From Odoribacter sp. (GTDB taxonomy: Bacteria; Bacteroidota; Bacteroidia; Bacteroidales; Marinifilaceae), in the NCBI GenBank assembly GCA_020024465.1, contig JAHHTT010000025.1, positions 1-30,947 on the forward strand: a DNA stretch of 30,947 bases. Reading direction: 5' to 3'. The translations under genes were made by a program, and so were the position numbers. The notes below the pieces were generated by a model, which was not told the DNA's origin, searched no databases, and saw nothing but the letters and a program-made list of their open reading frames with translations. The number at the start of each line of letters is the position of its first letter. Position 1 is the first letter of the stretch. Below are positions 24,401 through 30,947 of the stretch, piece by piece.

Positions 24401-25820
24401 GAGTACAATTGAAATGTACAAAAAACGTCATGATGGCGCCTATCCGCAAAAAGTAAGTTATACTCTTTGGTCCGGAGAATTTATAGAAACGGGTGGAGCG
24501 ACAATTGCTCAAGTGCTTTATATGCTAGGGGTTGAGCCGGTTCGCGATGCTTTCGGCCGAGTCAGTGATTTGCGTCTGATTCCTTCGGCAGAATTGGGAC
24601 GTCCGCGTATCGATGTCGTGGTACAGACTTCCGGACAGTTGCGCGATCTGGCCGCTTCACGTTTGTTCTTGATAAATCGTGCCGTAGAAATGGCTGCCGC
24701 ATCAAAAGATGACCGGTATGAAAATATGGTGACGGCAGGTGTGATTGAGGCTGAGAGGACATTGATGGAAAAAGGGATTACTCCCAAAGATGCCCGCGAA
24801 ATGGCAACTTTCCGCGTATTTGGTGGTGCCAATGGTATGTATGGAACAGGTATTACAGGAATGGTAGAGGCCGGTGACCGTTGGGAAAATGAAGATGAAA
24901 TTGCCAATACTTATCTGAATAATATGGGTGCATATTACGGAAATGAGAAAAACTGGGAAACATTCCGACAATATGCTTTTCAAGCGGCGTTGACCCGTAC
25001 GGATGTCGTGGTACAACCTCGTCAGAGTAATACTTGGGGAGCATTGAGTTTGGACCATGTGTATGAATTTATGGGTGGAATGAACCTTGCTGTCCGTAAT
25101 GTTACTGGTAAAGATCCGGATGCTTATCTTAGTGATTATCGAAACCGGAACAATAACCGCATGCAGGAATTGAAAGAGGCGATAGGGGTGGAATCACGAA
25201 CCACTATCTTTAATCCGGCCTATATCAAGGAAAAAATGAAAGGGGAAGCATCCTCCGCCAATACATTCTCTGAGATTGTCCGTAACACTTACGGATGGAA
25301 CGTGATGAAACCCAAAGCAGTTGATAACGAGTTATGGGATGAAATTTACAATGTGTATGTAAAAGACAAATTCAATTTAGGGCTGAAAGAATTTTTTGAA
25401 AGCCGGAATCCGGCAGCTCTCGAAGAAATGACTGCCGTGATGCTTGAAACTGTGCGCAAAGGGATGTGGAAAGCCAGTGAGCAGCAGGTGGCTGATTTGA
25501 CTCAGCTACATACGGAACTGGTGAATAAGTATAAGCCCTCCTGTTCCGGTTTTGTGTGTGACAATGCAAAATTGCGCGATTTTATTGCATCAAATGTTGA
25601 CGCTCGGACAGCTTCAGCGTATCAGAAAAATATTTCACAAATCCGTGAAGCGGTGGCTCAAAACGACAATAAAGGTGTGGTGATGAAAAAAGAGGAGCTG
25701 AATCAGGAATCCGAACAGCAGACGCAACAGGTGAATGGTTTATGGATTGCTGTTGCAGTGGTGCTTGTCGTTGTTTGTCTGGCTGTCTTGATGCGGAAGA
25801 GACGTAAAAACAATGTTTAA
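21453..25820 (+). CDS. hmuS: CobN-like tetrapyrrole chelatase-type protein, HmuS
   Basis: A 1455-aa protein anchored at both ends: a helix at about 5-23 and one at about 1430-1447 followed by RKRRKNNV, so the large body lies in the periplasm. The CobN/Mg-chelatase H-subunit fold is clear: HGTNAAPPHTY (His504), ALIHFGTHGSLEF (His532, His536), GEGMIAKRRS, RVFGGANGMYGTG and HVYEFMGGMN. In P. gingivalis and Bacteroides hmu loci this gene is HmuS. I recall recent work assigning it anaerobic removal of iron from heme; it should not be called cobaltochelatase, because no CobS/CobT partners are present. A Met-rich stretch interrupts the fold at residues 784-886. The start may be the second ATG at 21456. 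hmuT overlaps its stop by one base. Confidence 0.9.
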   Translation: MMKKGVIIVCIMALVVALGVWSYNTWFGTTKVAFVNFQTINMGAISKANDNPKVKVYDVTTDCLGELTNYDMVFVNGMGLRIVEEERALIQRAADKGIPVYTTMATNPANNICSLGDEHIEIVAAYLNGGRKNYRNLLNYIRKEIDKKIGSVIEPEEPVERSWDILYHAGLKNPDEELEFTSVAAYDAFLRENGLYKDKACKIVVTGQMADATGLIAALEKAGHNVYPISAMSNLLSFMEEIEPDAVINMAHGRLGDPIVGFLKRRNIVLFSPLTINSLVEEWEADPMGMSGGFLSQSVVTPEIDGAIRTYALFAQYADKEGIRHSFAVPERLETFVRNVNNYLTLKTKPNREKRIAIYYYKGPGQNAMTAAGMEVAPSLYNLLLRLKAEGYKVEGLPSSVREFEQMIMEQGAVFGAYAEGAFDAFMKSGNPELITEEQYKSWVKQALRPEKYAEVVAANGEFPGSYMSTSDGKLGVARLQFGNIVLLPQNAAGSGNNSFQVVHGTNAAPPHTYIASYLWMQYGFKADALIHFGTHGSLEFTPKKQVALCHNDWPDRLVGAVPHFYIYSIGNVGEGMIAKRRSYAGLQSYLTPPFMESSVRGIYRELMEKVKIYNTKLGAEKPATQEELDKASLAVKALTVKMGIHRELGLDSVLSSPYSEDEVLRVENFAEELATEKITGQLYTMGVPYEKERIISSVYSMATEPIAYSLFALDKMRGLADAEVSEHKSVFTRRYIEPARKLVRRRLSESREVSDEEICRLVGITQADLVKAREIDKDRNAPKGMMAMMMAAQNKENAMGTKSGMKAMHGGSKSDGHRKMPKAMIEMVKKMDSAQIVKIAKTMGVEAEAAMKMAKVIKSGKMDEKTDTGHKASVPDVSGMMSRMGKQKKEYTKEEINMGLAVMEVERTMKNIGLYKQQLEQSPEIELASMMNALNGGYTAPSPGGDPIANPNTLPTGRNMFAINAEETPTESAWEKGIQLAKSTIEMYKKRHDGAYPQKVSYTLWSGEFIETGGATIAQVLYMLGVEPVRDAFGRVSDLRLIPSAELGRPRIDVVVQTSGQLRDLAASRLFLINRAVEMAAASKDDRYENMVTAGVIEAERTLMEKGITPKDAREMATFRVFGGANGMYGTGITGMVEAGDRWENEDEIANTYLNNMGAYYGNEKNWETFRQYAFQAALTRTDVVVQPRQSNTWGALSLDHVYEFMGGMNLAVRNVTGKDPDAYLSDYRNRNNNRMQELKEAIGVESRTTIFNPAYIKEKMKGEASSANTFSEIVRNTYGWNVMKPKAVDNELWDEIYNVYVKDKFNLGLKEFFESRNPAALEEMTAVMLETVRKGMWKASEQQVADLTQLHTELVNKYKPSCSGFVCDNAKLRDFIASNVDARTASAYQKNISQIREAVAQNDNKGVVMKKEELNQESEQQTQQVNGLWIAVAVVLVVVCLAVLMRKRRKNNV
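23802..24110 (+). other. Methionine-rich low-complexity insert inside HmuS
   Basis: Codons 784-886 encode about 19 Met in 103 residues, with many Lys and Gly and three His, including GMMAMMMAAQ, KSGMKAMHGG and SGMMSRMG. The reading frame is continuous and flanking CobN motifs stay in frame, so it is an insert and not a frameshift. It may bind soft metals or heme in the periplasm; that is inference. Confidence 0.75.
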
Positions 25821-26500
25821 TGATGGATACAATTGTTTGGATTCTGATATTAATCACTGCTTTTAATTTTCTATTGAAGCAGACTTTCTGGGGATGGACG
25901 GCGACTTCGGTTGCCGCCATCATCATGTCGCTGTTTGTTGTCTTGACTTGGGAATATGCCATTGAACAGTCAAAGACTCAGATTGCTGATTGGTTGGCCA
26001 ACCAGTCTCTGATGCTGAATACTTCTGTTGTTCTTACGGTGGAGGTATCGTTGCAGATGGCATTTTGTCTGTTGTCTGTCCATGTAGCTAATATATCTCA
26101 GGTAAAAAGACGGATGCGCTTTGCGCAACGGTTGCTTTATTGGTTTCCTGGAGTGTTGTTTTTTCCGGTGTTGTTTTTTGGACTTACCCAGTTGATTTTT
26201 GCATTGCCCGGGGTTGCATTCCGGACGGTTGCCTGGGGATTTGCTATAGCCGTATTATTGTTGATTCCCTTGGGACGTTGGGGATTGCGCTGGCTTTTGC
26301 CGGAGACTGATTTGCGATTGGAATTATTCTTCCTTACTAATGCATTGGTTGCTGTTTTAGGAATAGTGGCAACTGTAAATGGGCGGACAGCAGTAGAGGG
26401 AAGAGCAACAGTTGACTGGCTGGCACTTGCAGGATGTATCGGGATATTTGTTGTAGGAGGAATTTTAGGACTGCTTCGCTACCGATTGAGAAAGAGATAG
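25820..26500 (+). CDS. hmuT: Polytopic membrane protein, HmuT position
   Basis: A 226-aa protein with about seven hydrophobic segments (roughly 5-20, 26-44, 66-88, 107-127, 132-152, 167-186 and 199-219) and a basic C-terminus (RYRLRKR). It has no ABC permease or binding-protein motif, so the name follows only its position between hmuS and the MotA/TolQ/ExbB-like gene. The ATG at 25820 overlaps the last base of the hmuS stop (TAATG), a coupling junction; a second ATG at 25823 is possible. It probably forms an inner-membrane complex with the next two proteins, energising HmuS or export of its product. Confidence 0.75.
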   Translation: MMDTIVWILILITAFNFLLKQTFWGWTATSVAAIIMSLFVVLTWEYAIEQSKTQIADWLANQSLMLNTSVVLTVEVSLQMAFCLLSVHVANISQVKRRMRFAQRLLYWFPGVLFFPVLFFGLTQLIFALPGVAFRTVAWGFAIAVLLLIPLGRWGLRWLLPETDLRLELFFLTNALVAVLGIVATVNGRTAVEGRATVDWLALAGCIGIFVVGGILGLLRYRLRKR

Positions 26501-26552
26501 AAGAAAGGATATATATAATTTTTGATTCGATAATAAATTAAATAATAAGGGA

Positions 26553-27155
26553 ATGAATACAATTTCTGACATCATGTTTTGGATATCAACAGGTCTGCTT
26601 GTTCCTGTTGTCGTGTTACTAATAGTTCTGTTTTTTCGCTCATTGTTATTGGTCGGTAGTTTTTTTGGTCAATATCTTTCCATTCGTAAGACTGATAAAA
26701 TGTTACGTGAACAATTGGAAACTTTGCGTTTTGCAAATTTGGATGAATTTGACGGTAAATTGCCTGCAAACAACAAATCTCTGGTCGTGATTTATATGCG
26801 TCGGATATTGGAATCACAGGAGAGTCATGCTCAGGTGCAACGTCTTTTGGCTAATTTTGAGATAGCTGCTGATAAAGATTTGTCGGCATCTAAAACGCTC
26901 ACTAAGCTGGGACCGATTCTTGGTTTGATGGGGACACTGATACCTATGGGACCGGCTCTGGTGGGGCTGTCTACCGGTGATATTGCTTCTATGGCTTATA
27001 ATATGCAAGTTGCTTTTGCGACGACAGTCATTGGTCTGTTCGCCGGAGCTATCGGTTTTCTGACCCAGCAGGTAAAACAGCGCTGGTATTTGCAGGATAT
27101 GACAAATCTTGAATTTTTGGTTGAGTTGATAAATGAAAAACGTAATCGGGTATGA
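26553..27155 (+). CDS. hmuU: MotA/TolQ/ExbB-family proton channel, HmuU position
   Basis: A 200-aa inner-membrane protein: N-terminal hydrophobic region 8-39, a cytoplasmic loop, then helices at about 119-139 (LGPILGLMGTLIPMGPAL) and 152-171 (VAFATTVIGLFAGAIGF). These two segments are the proton-channel helices of ExbB/TolQ/MotA proteins. It presumably uses proton-motive force together with HmuV. It is not the general ExbB of the TonB system, because it sits inside the hmu operon with a DUF2149 partner. Its stop overlaps the next start as ATGA (27152-27155). Confidence 0.85.
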   Translation: MNTISDIMFWISTGLLVPVVVLLIVLFFRSLLLVGSFFGQYLSIRKTDKMLREQLETLRFANLDEFDGKLPANNKSLVVIYMRRILESQESHAQVQRLLANFEIAADKDLSASKTLTKLGPILGLMGTLIPMGPALVGLSTGDIASMAYNMQVAFATTVIGLFAGAIGFLTQQVKQRWYLQDMTNLEFLVELINEKRNRV

Positions 27156-27475
27156 AGCGTAATTTATTGAAAAAAGAGGAGGATAGCGATCCTATAAGTG
27201 TAGTATCCAATTTGTTTGATGTGGCGATGGTGTTTGCAGTTGCTTTGATGGTGGCGCTGGTTACAAGGTATAATATGACGGAAATGCTTTCTAAAGAGGA
27301 TTTTACAATGGTGAAAAATCCCGGGAAGGAGAATATGGAAATCATTACGAAAGAAGGAGAGAAAATCAATCGGTATACTCCTTCTGAAAATCAGCAACAA
27401 TCCGGAACCCGCGGTAAAAAAGTAGGTATAGCCTATGAGTTGGAAAATGGAGAAATCATCTATGTCCCGGAATGA
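27152..27475 (+). CDS. hmuV: DUF2149-type small membrane protein, HmuV position
   Basis: A 107-aa protein with one N-terminal helix (about residues 20-40, NLFDVAMVFAVALMVALV) and a short periplasmic domain ending in YELENGEIIYVPE. This is an ExbD/TolR-like layout, and proteins of the DUF2149 group are found beside MotA/TolQ/ExbB-like proteins in hmu loci. The start codon overlaps the hmuU stop. The gene's final codons are part of the operon's terminator hairpin: the stop TGA is in its loop. Confidence 0.82.
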   Translation: MKRNLLKKEEDSDPISVVSNLFDVAMVFAVALMVALVTRYNMTEMLSKEDFTMVKNPGKENMEIITKEGEKINRYTPSENQQQSGTRGKKVGIAYELENGEIIYVPE

Positions 27476-27491
27476 TTTCCGGGATTTTTTT
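27465..27491 (+). terminator. Intrinsic terminator embedded in the hmuV stop region
   Basis: TCCCGGAA (27465-27472) pairs perfectly with TTCCGGGA (27477-27484) around loop TGAT and is followed by TTTTTTT. The hmuV TGA (27473-27475) lies in the loop, so coding sequence forms the 5' arm. Confidence 0.88.
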
Positions 27492-27527
27492 CTATCTGCT
27501 TTTTCCATATAATAAAACTGAAAGCGT

Positions 27528-27535
27528 TACATTTG
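27528..27535 (+). promoter_or_regulatory. Candidate -7 box before the anSME gene
   Basis: TACATTTG is an exact TAnnTTTG match. The predicted start near 27541 is about 25 nt before the ATG at 27566. The -33 element is weak. Confidence 0.4.
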
Positions 27536-27565
27536 GCTGTCAAATATCATTAACAGCCTGATAGG

Positions 27566-28852
27566 ATGATAGCATGTAAAAAAAATGAACGGAAAATACA
27601 GGAGACAGCCTCTTTCCTTTTTGAACGGGAAAGAGTAAAATTGCAACGTAGCTTTTCGGCAATGATAAAAGTTGTCGGTCCTGTATGTAATTTGGATTGT
27701 GACTATTGTTATTATTTGGAAAAAGATGCTCTGTATCCGGATACTCCTTTCACCGTGTCTGCCTTTGGTATGCAGGATGATGTGCTTGAGAAAATGATTT
27801 GTGATTATATCACATCGCAGCCTCAGGAACATATAGAATTTGTTTGGCATGGAGGAGAACCGACTTTGCTGGGATTGGATTATTTTCGAAAGATTCTTTT
27901 CTTGCAGAAAAAGTACGGAGCAGGAAAATCAATATTCAATTCCTTACAGACCAACGGAACGCTGATCAATGACGAATGGGCGGAATTCCTTGCTGCCAAT
28001 CATTTTTTGTGTGGACTCTCAATAGATGGTCCGGAGCATTTGCACAATCGACACCGTTGTCACCCTAATGGAAATGGTTCGTGGACTGAAGTTGTGGCTT
28101 GTGCTCGTTTATTTCGGAAACATGGTGTGGAATTCAACACCATGTCGGTCGTGAATGCATCTAATAGCAAGGAACCGATAGTTGTGTATGATTTCTTGAA
28201 AGAGCTCGGAAGTCGTTATATGCAATTTACGCCGATTGTAGAACGTATTGCTTTGGATGAAAATGCAGAACTGTCCATTGTTGATAATCGTTATGCAGAA
28301 GATGCTGCTCTGATGCGGGAAAATGTCAGTGGAGAGGCATGGGGAAATTTTCTTTGCCGTATTTTTGACCGTTGGATGAAGACGGATGTTGGATATTGTT
28401 ATGTTAATTGGTTTGACAATACATTGGCTGCTTATATGGGAGAGCAGCCGGCTCTTTGTTCGATGAGAAGCTATTGTCCTTGCTCTGTAGCAGTCGAACA
28501 CAATGGCGACGTTTATTGTTGTGACCATTTTGTCTTTCCAAACTATCGGTTGGGTAATCTGACCCGAGAGAGTTTGACAGAGATGGTCAAGAGTGACTGC
28601 CAGCTTTATTTTGAGCAGTATAAACAGGATTCTTTGTCATCCCGTTGTCGGGAATGCACTTACCTTTATGCTTGTGGAGGAGATTGTCCTAAAAATAGGA
28701 TTGACAAAACACCGGAAGGAGAACCGATATCCACTCTTTGCAGCGGCTTTAAGATGTTTTTTGAACATACCCGTCGTTATTTTGAATTTATGGTTAATGA
28801 ATTGAAGAACAATCGCCCTCCTGCCAATGTGATGAGGGTACGGTTGGGATAA
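27566..28852 (+). CDS. Anaerobic sulfatase-maturating enzyme, radical SAM/SPASM
   Basis: Converts an active-site Ser or Cys of sulfatases to formylglycine in the cytoplasm without oxygen, using S-adenosylmethionine and Fe-S clusters. The radical SAM motif CNLDCDYC gives Cys41, Cys45 and Cys48, followed by WHGGEPTLLG and QTNGTLI. The SPASM region for the auxiliary clusters has CPCSVAVEHNGDVYCCDHF and CRECTYLYACGGDCPKNR. The 428-aa protein has about 32 residues before MIKVVGPVC; the start at 27566 fits the nearby promoter box but is uncertain, and Met33 at 27662 would leave almost nothing before the SAM motif. The next gene is a Ser-type sulfatase 15 bp downstream, its likely client. Confidence 0.93.
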   Translation: MIACKKNERKIQETASFLFERERVKLQRSFSAMIKVVGPVCNLDCDYCYYLEKDALYPDTPFTVSAFGMQDDVLEKMICDYITSQPQEHIEFVWHGGEPTLLGLDYFRKILFLQKKYGAGKSIFNSLQTNGTLINDEWAEFLAANHFLCGLSIDGPEHLHNRHRCHPNGNGSWTEVVACARLFRKHGVEFNTMSVVNASNSKEPIVVYDFLKELGSRYMQFTPIVERIALDENAELSIVDNRYAEDAALMRENVSGEAWGNFLCRIFDRWMKTDVGYCYVNWFDNTLAAYMGEQPALCSMRSYCPCSVAVEHNGDVYCCDHFVFPNYRLGNLTRESLTEMVKSDCQLYFEQYKQDSLSSRCRECTYLYACGGDCPKNRIDKTPEGEPISTLCSGFKMFFEHTRRYFEFMVNELKNNRPPANVMRVRLG

Positions 28853-28867
28853 AATCACTATAGCAAG

Positions 28868-30325
28868 ATGAGACAAAATCTATTGTTTTCAGGAATTGCA
28901 GCTTCGATAGGCTGTATTCAGGTCCAGGCAGTAATTCCTGTCCAGGCAAAAAAAATACCCAATGTTGTTTTTATCATAGCCGATGATTTAGGTTATGGTG
29001 ATTTGAGTTGTTATGGACAAGAGAAATTCAAAACGCCAAATATCGACCGTCTGGCGAGAGAAGGCTTGCGTTTTACGCAATGTTATTCCGGCACTACAGT
29101 CAGTGCTCCGTCTCGAGCCTGTCTGATGACCGGACTACATTCCGGACATGTTCCTATTCGGGGTAATAAAGAAGTGTTGCCGGAAGGACAAATGGCCTTG
29201 CCGGCAGAGATGACGACACTTTTCAGTGTTTTCAAAAAAGCGGGATATGTCACCGGTTGTTTCGGTAAATGGGGATTGGGAGCGCCTGATGGGGAAGGTG
29301 CCCCTAATCGCCAGGGTGTTGATGATTTTTACGGTTATAATTGCCAGTTACTGGCGCATAATTACTATGCGGACCATTTGTGGGATAATGGACAGCGGGT
29401 GGATTTGCCGGAAAATGCCGATGGAGCCTACGGATATTATACCCAGGATTTGATTCATGAGCGGAGCTTGCAGTTTTTGGAAGAAAACCGGGAGCGTCCT
29501 TTTTTTCTTTTTTTGCCTTATGTATTACCTCATGCAGAGTTGATTGTTCCGGAGGATAGCATTATACGGAAATTCCGGGGGAAATATCCTGAAAAACCCT
29601 TTAGAGGATGTGATTCGGGCCCCTATTTCCGCAAGGGTGGGTATTGTTCGCAACAAGAGCCTCATGCCACCTTTGCTGCGATGGTCTATCGTCTGGATGT
29701 TTATGTCGGACAAGTGATGGAACGCTTGAAGTCGCTGGGATTATATGAAAATACTTTGATTGTTTTTTGCAGTGATAACGGTCCGCATCAAGAAGGAGGT
29801 GCCGATCCCGACTTTTTTAATAGCAATGGTGTTTACCGGGGATATAAGCGTGACCTGTATGAAGGCGGAATCCGTGTGCCTTTTATAGCTTCCTGGCCGG
29901 GGGTTATTACACAAGGCGAAACTGATTTTATCTGCTCTTTTTGGGATATGCTACCCACATTTTCCGAGTTGACCCACATAAAGCAACGGGAGGTTACGGA
30001 CGGTATTAGTCTGCTGCCGTTATTGACCGGCAGAGGCAAGCAAAAAATACATCCACATCTTTATTTTGAATTTCATGAAGGAGGAGGCCGACAGGCTGTC
30101 CGCCAAGGCGATTGGAAACTGGTCCGTCTGGGAGTATCGCAAGATGACTGTAAAATTCGGACAGAATTGTATAATTTGGCCGCCGACCCATCGGAAATTC
30201 ACAATCTTGCAGCTTGTTATCCGGATAAAGTGCTTGAATTATTGGAGATTATAAAATCTGAGCATGAATCGGATGCAAATTGGCCTTTATTAAAATCCGA
30301 ATGTAAGCAATGTGAAAAAAAATGA
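28868..30325 (+). CDS. Secreted sulfatase, serine type (formylglycine-dependent)
   Basis: Hydrolyses a sulfate ester, probably on host glycans, in the periplasm or outside. A signal peptide ends near residue 21-27 (IQVQAVIPVQA). Metal-site residues are in IADDLGYGD (Asp39, Asp40), and the maturation motif is SAPSRACLMTG, where Ser79 becomes formylglycine; this is a Ser-type site, which requires anSME in place of oxygen-dependent FGE. FGKWGLG and CSDNGPH supply further active-site residues. The 485-aa length is normal for family S1 sulfatases. The VDDFYGYNCQLLAHNYYADHLW region is shared by many gut Bacteroidetes sulfatases, but the exact sugar cannot be read from sequence. Co-transcribed with anSME. 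Confidence 0.95.
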   Translation: MRQNLLFSGIAASIGCIQVQAVIPVQAKKIPNVVFIIADDLGYGDLSCYGQEKFKTPNIDRLAREGLRFTQCYSGTTVSAPSRACLMTGLHSGHVPIRGNKEVLPEGQMALPAEMTTLFSVFKKAGYVTGCFGKWGLGAPDGEGAPNRQGVDDFYGYNCQLLAHNYYADHLWDNGQRVDLPENADGAYGYYTQDLIHERSLQFLEENRERPFFLFLPYVLPHAELIVPEDSIIRKFRGKYPEKPFRGCDSGPYFRKGGYCSQQEPHATFAAMVYRLDVYVGQVMERLKSLGLYENTLIVFCSDNGPHQEGGADPDFFNSNGVYRGYKRDLYEGGIRVPFIASWPGVITQGETDFICSFWDMLPTFSELTHIKQREVTDGISLLPLLTGRGKQKIHPHLYFEFHEGGGRQAVRQGDWKLVRLGVSQDDCKIRTELYNLAADPSEIHNLAACYPDKVLELLEIIKSEHESDANWPLLKSECKQCEKK

Positions 30326-30330
30326 TGTAT

Positions 30331-30366
30331 TTTGAATCTGCCCAATATATAAATTTGCTATATTTG
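30331..30366 (+). promoter_or_regulatory. Candidate promoter region of the NlpE-like gene
   Basis: Two exact TAnnTTTG boxes lie close together, TAAATTTG (30350-30357) and TATATTTG (30359-30366). A TTTG (30331-30334) is upstream but at non-standard spacings of 15 and 24 nt. The leader would be 20-40 nt. Confidence 0.4.
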
Positions 30367-30394
30367 CTTTATTATCAAACAAAATATTTATATT

Positions 30395-30829
30395 ATGAAC
30401 GTGAAATTTTTATTAATGGGAGCTTTGGTCGTAGCACTTGCAGGCTGTAAAGGTTCTGCCACTAAAAATTCGACTCAGGCAAAAACAACAGAGACTGCTA
30501 CAGAAGTAGTGACCAAGTCCAATGATTTTTATGGCACATACGAGGGAACTCTTCCTTGTGCGGATTGCGAAGGTATCAAGACAACTCTTACGGTGAATGC
30601 CGATTCAACTTATTATATCAAAAGTGAGTATTTGGGAGTCAAAGACGGCATTTTTGAAACCAATGGAGTGTACCATCTTTTGAACGGCGATTTGCTGGAA
30701 TTGATAACCCCTTCTTCAGGAAAAAAGACCTATTACAAAATTCTGGAAAATTCAGTGATGCTGTCTGATGAAAAAGGCACCATCAATGAGGGAGAACTTG
30801 CAGAATACTATGTTTTGAAAAAAAACTGA
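30395..30829 (+). CDS. NlpE N-terminal-domain lipoprotein
   Basis: A 144-aa lipoprotein: signal peptide with lipobox ALAGC (Cys18), a Thr/Lys-rich linker (19-44), then an NlpE N-terminal-like beta-barrel domain beginning FYGTYEGTLPCADCEGIKTTL. The CxxC pair Cys55/Cys58 is the conserved NlpE feature linked with copper or envelope-redox sensing in E. coli. The C-terminal OB-fold domain of E. coli NlpE is absent, as is usual in Bacteroidetes. It stands alone with its own promoter and terminator. Role: probably envelope stress or copper handling, not proven. Confidence 0.88.
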   Translation: MNVKFLLMGALVVALAGCKGSATKNSTQAKTTETATEVVTKSNDFYGTYEGTLPCADCEGIKTTLTVNADSTYYIKSEYLGVKDGIFETNGVYHLLNGDLLELITPSSGKKTYYKILENSVMLSDEKGTINEGELAEYYVLKKN

Positions 30830-30857
30830 TGTTGTAGCTATATTTTGCCAAGGATTT

Positions 30858-30895
30858 AAAAGCCAACCGTCCGTTTAGGAGTCGGTTGGCTTTTT
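30858..30895 (+). terminator. Intrinsic terminator after the NlpE-like gene
   Basis: AAAAGCCAACCG (30858-30869) pairs with CGGTTGGCTTTT (30883-30894) around a 13-nt loop, and the T-run continues to 30895. The remaining 52 bp to the window edge show no gene or signal I can support. Confidence 0.9.
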
Positions 30896-30947
30896 CGTTT
30901 TATACTTGTGCTGCTTGTGAGTTTCTCTTTTTCGTCTCTCGTATTAT

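Noticed and set aside
21453..25820. CobN cobaltochelatase of B12 synthesis
   Set aside because: No CobS/CobT or other cob genes are present, the protein has membrane anchors at both ends, and the gene order hmuY-R-S-T-U-V identifies the HmuS group.
1..30947. tRNA, rRNA, CRISPR arrays, insertion sequences or prophage genes
   Set aside because: No cloverleaf with CCA-end pattern, no rRNA blocks, no regularly spaced direct repeats and no transposase or integrase motifs were seen on either strand.

Overview
This window reads as chromosomal DNA of an anaerobic gut Bacteroidales. The genes are AT-rich, and Bacteroidetes-type -7 boxes (TAnnTTTG) precede most transcription units. The gene set is typical of the group: the fuc operon order fucI-fucA-fucK-fucP, a complete hmuYRSTUV-type heme locus, an anaerobic sulfatase-maturating radical SAM enzyme next to a secreted sulfatase, and lipoproteins with Bacteroidetes export signals. 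A genus cannot be fixed from sequence alone; Odoribacteraceae or a relative is a guess.

Layout. (1) Positions 1-1362, minus strand: a tight three-gene unit of a 56-aa ORF, a 203-aa unknown protein and a deiminase-fold protein that runs off the left edge. (2) 1685-3154: an unknown two-helix membrane protein. (3) 3246-7960: a polyamine block. speA on the plus strand converges with a minus-strand operon of an MTA/SAH-type amidohydrolase, agmatinase (speB) and a rhomboid protease. (4) 8231-13407: L-fucose catabolism and uptake (fucI, fucA, fucK, fucP) with no local regulator gene. (5) 13453-17389: housekeeping genes, namely lepA (minus) divergent from yicC-gmk-nadD (plus). (6) 17390-18137: a 748-bp region without protein genes. 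It holds a complete cobalamin riboswitch on the MINUS strand with its own promoter and no recognisable ORF downstream. The transcript instead enters a heavily structured 111-nt element and a U-rich terminator. (7) 18138-27475: hmuYRSTUV, for heme capture, outer-membrane transport and CobN-like processing with an inner-membrane energising module. (8) 27566-30325: anSME plus a serine-type sulfatase. (9) 30395-30829: an NlpE-like lipoprotein.

How the genes work together. SpeA makes agmatine, SpeB turns it into putrescine, and the amidohydrolase may clear methylthioadenosine or S-adenosylhomocysteine. The Fuc proteins and the sulfatase pair fit a bacterium living on host mucin glycans. The hmu genes scavenge heme.

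The least expected element is the orphan B12 riboswitch, which starts about 150 bp from the heme operon promoter and points away from it. It looks like a cobalamin-responsive non-coding RNA of about 377 nt or the remains of a lost B12-regulated gene. All assignments are by eye; no database search or folding program was run.
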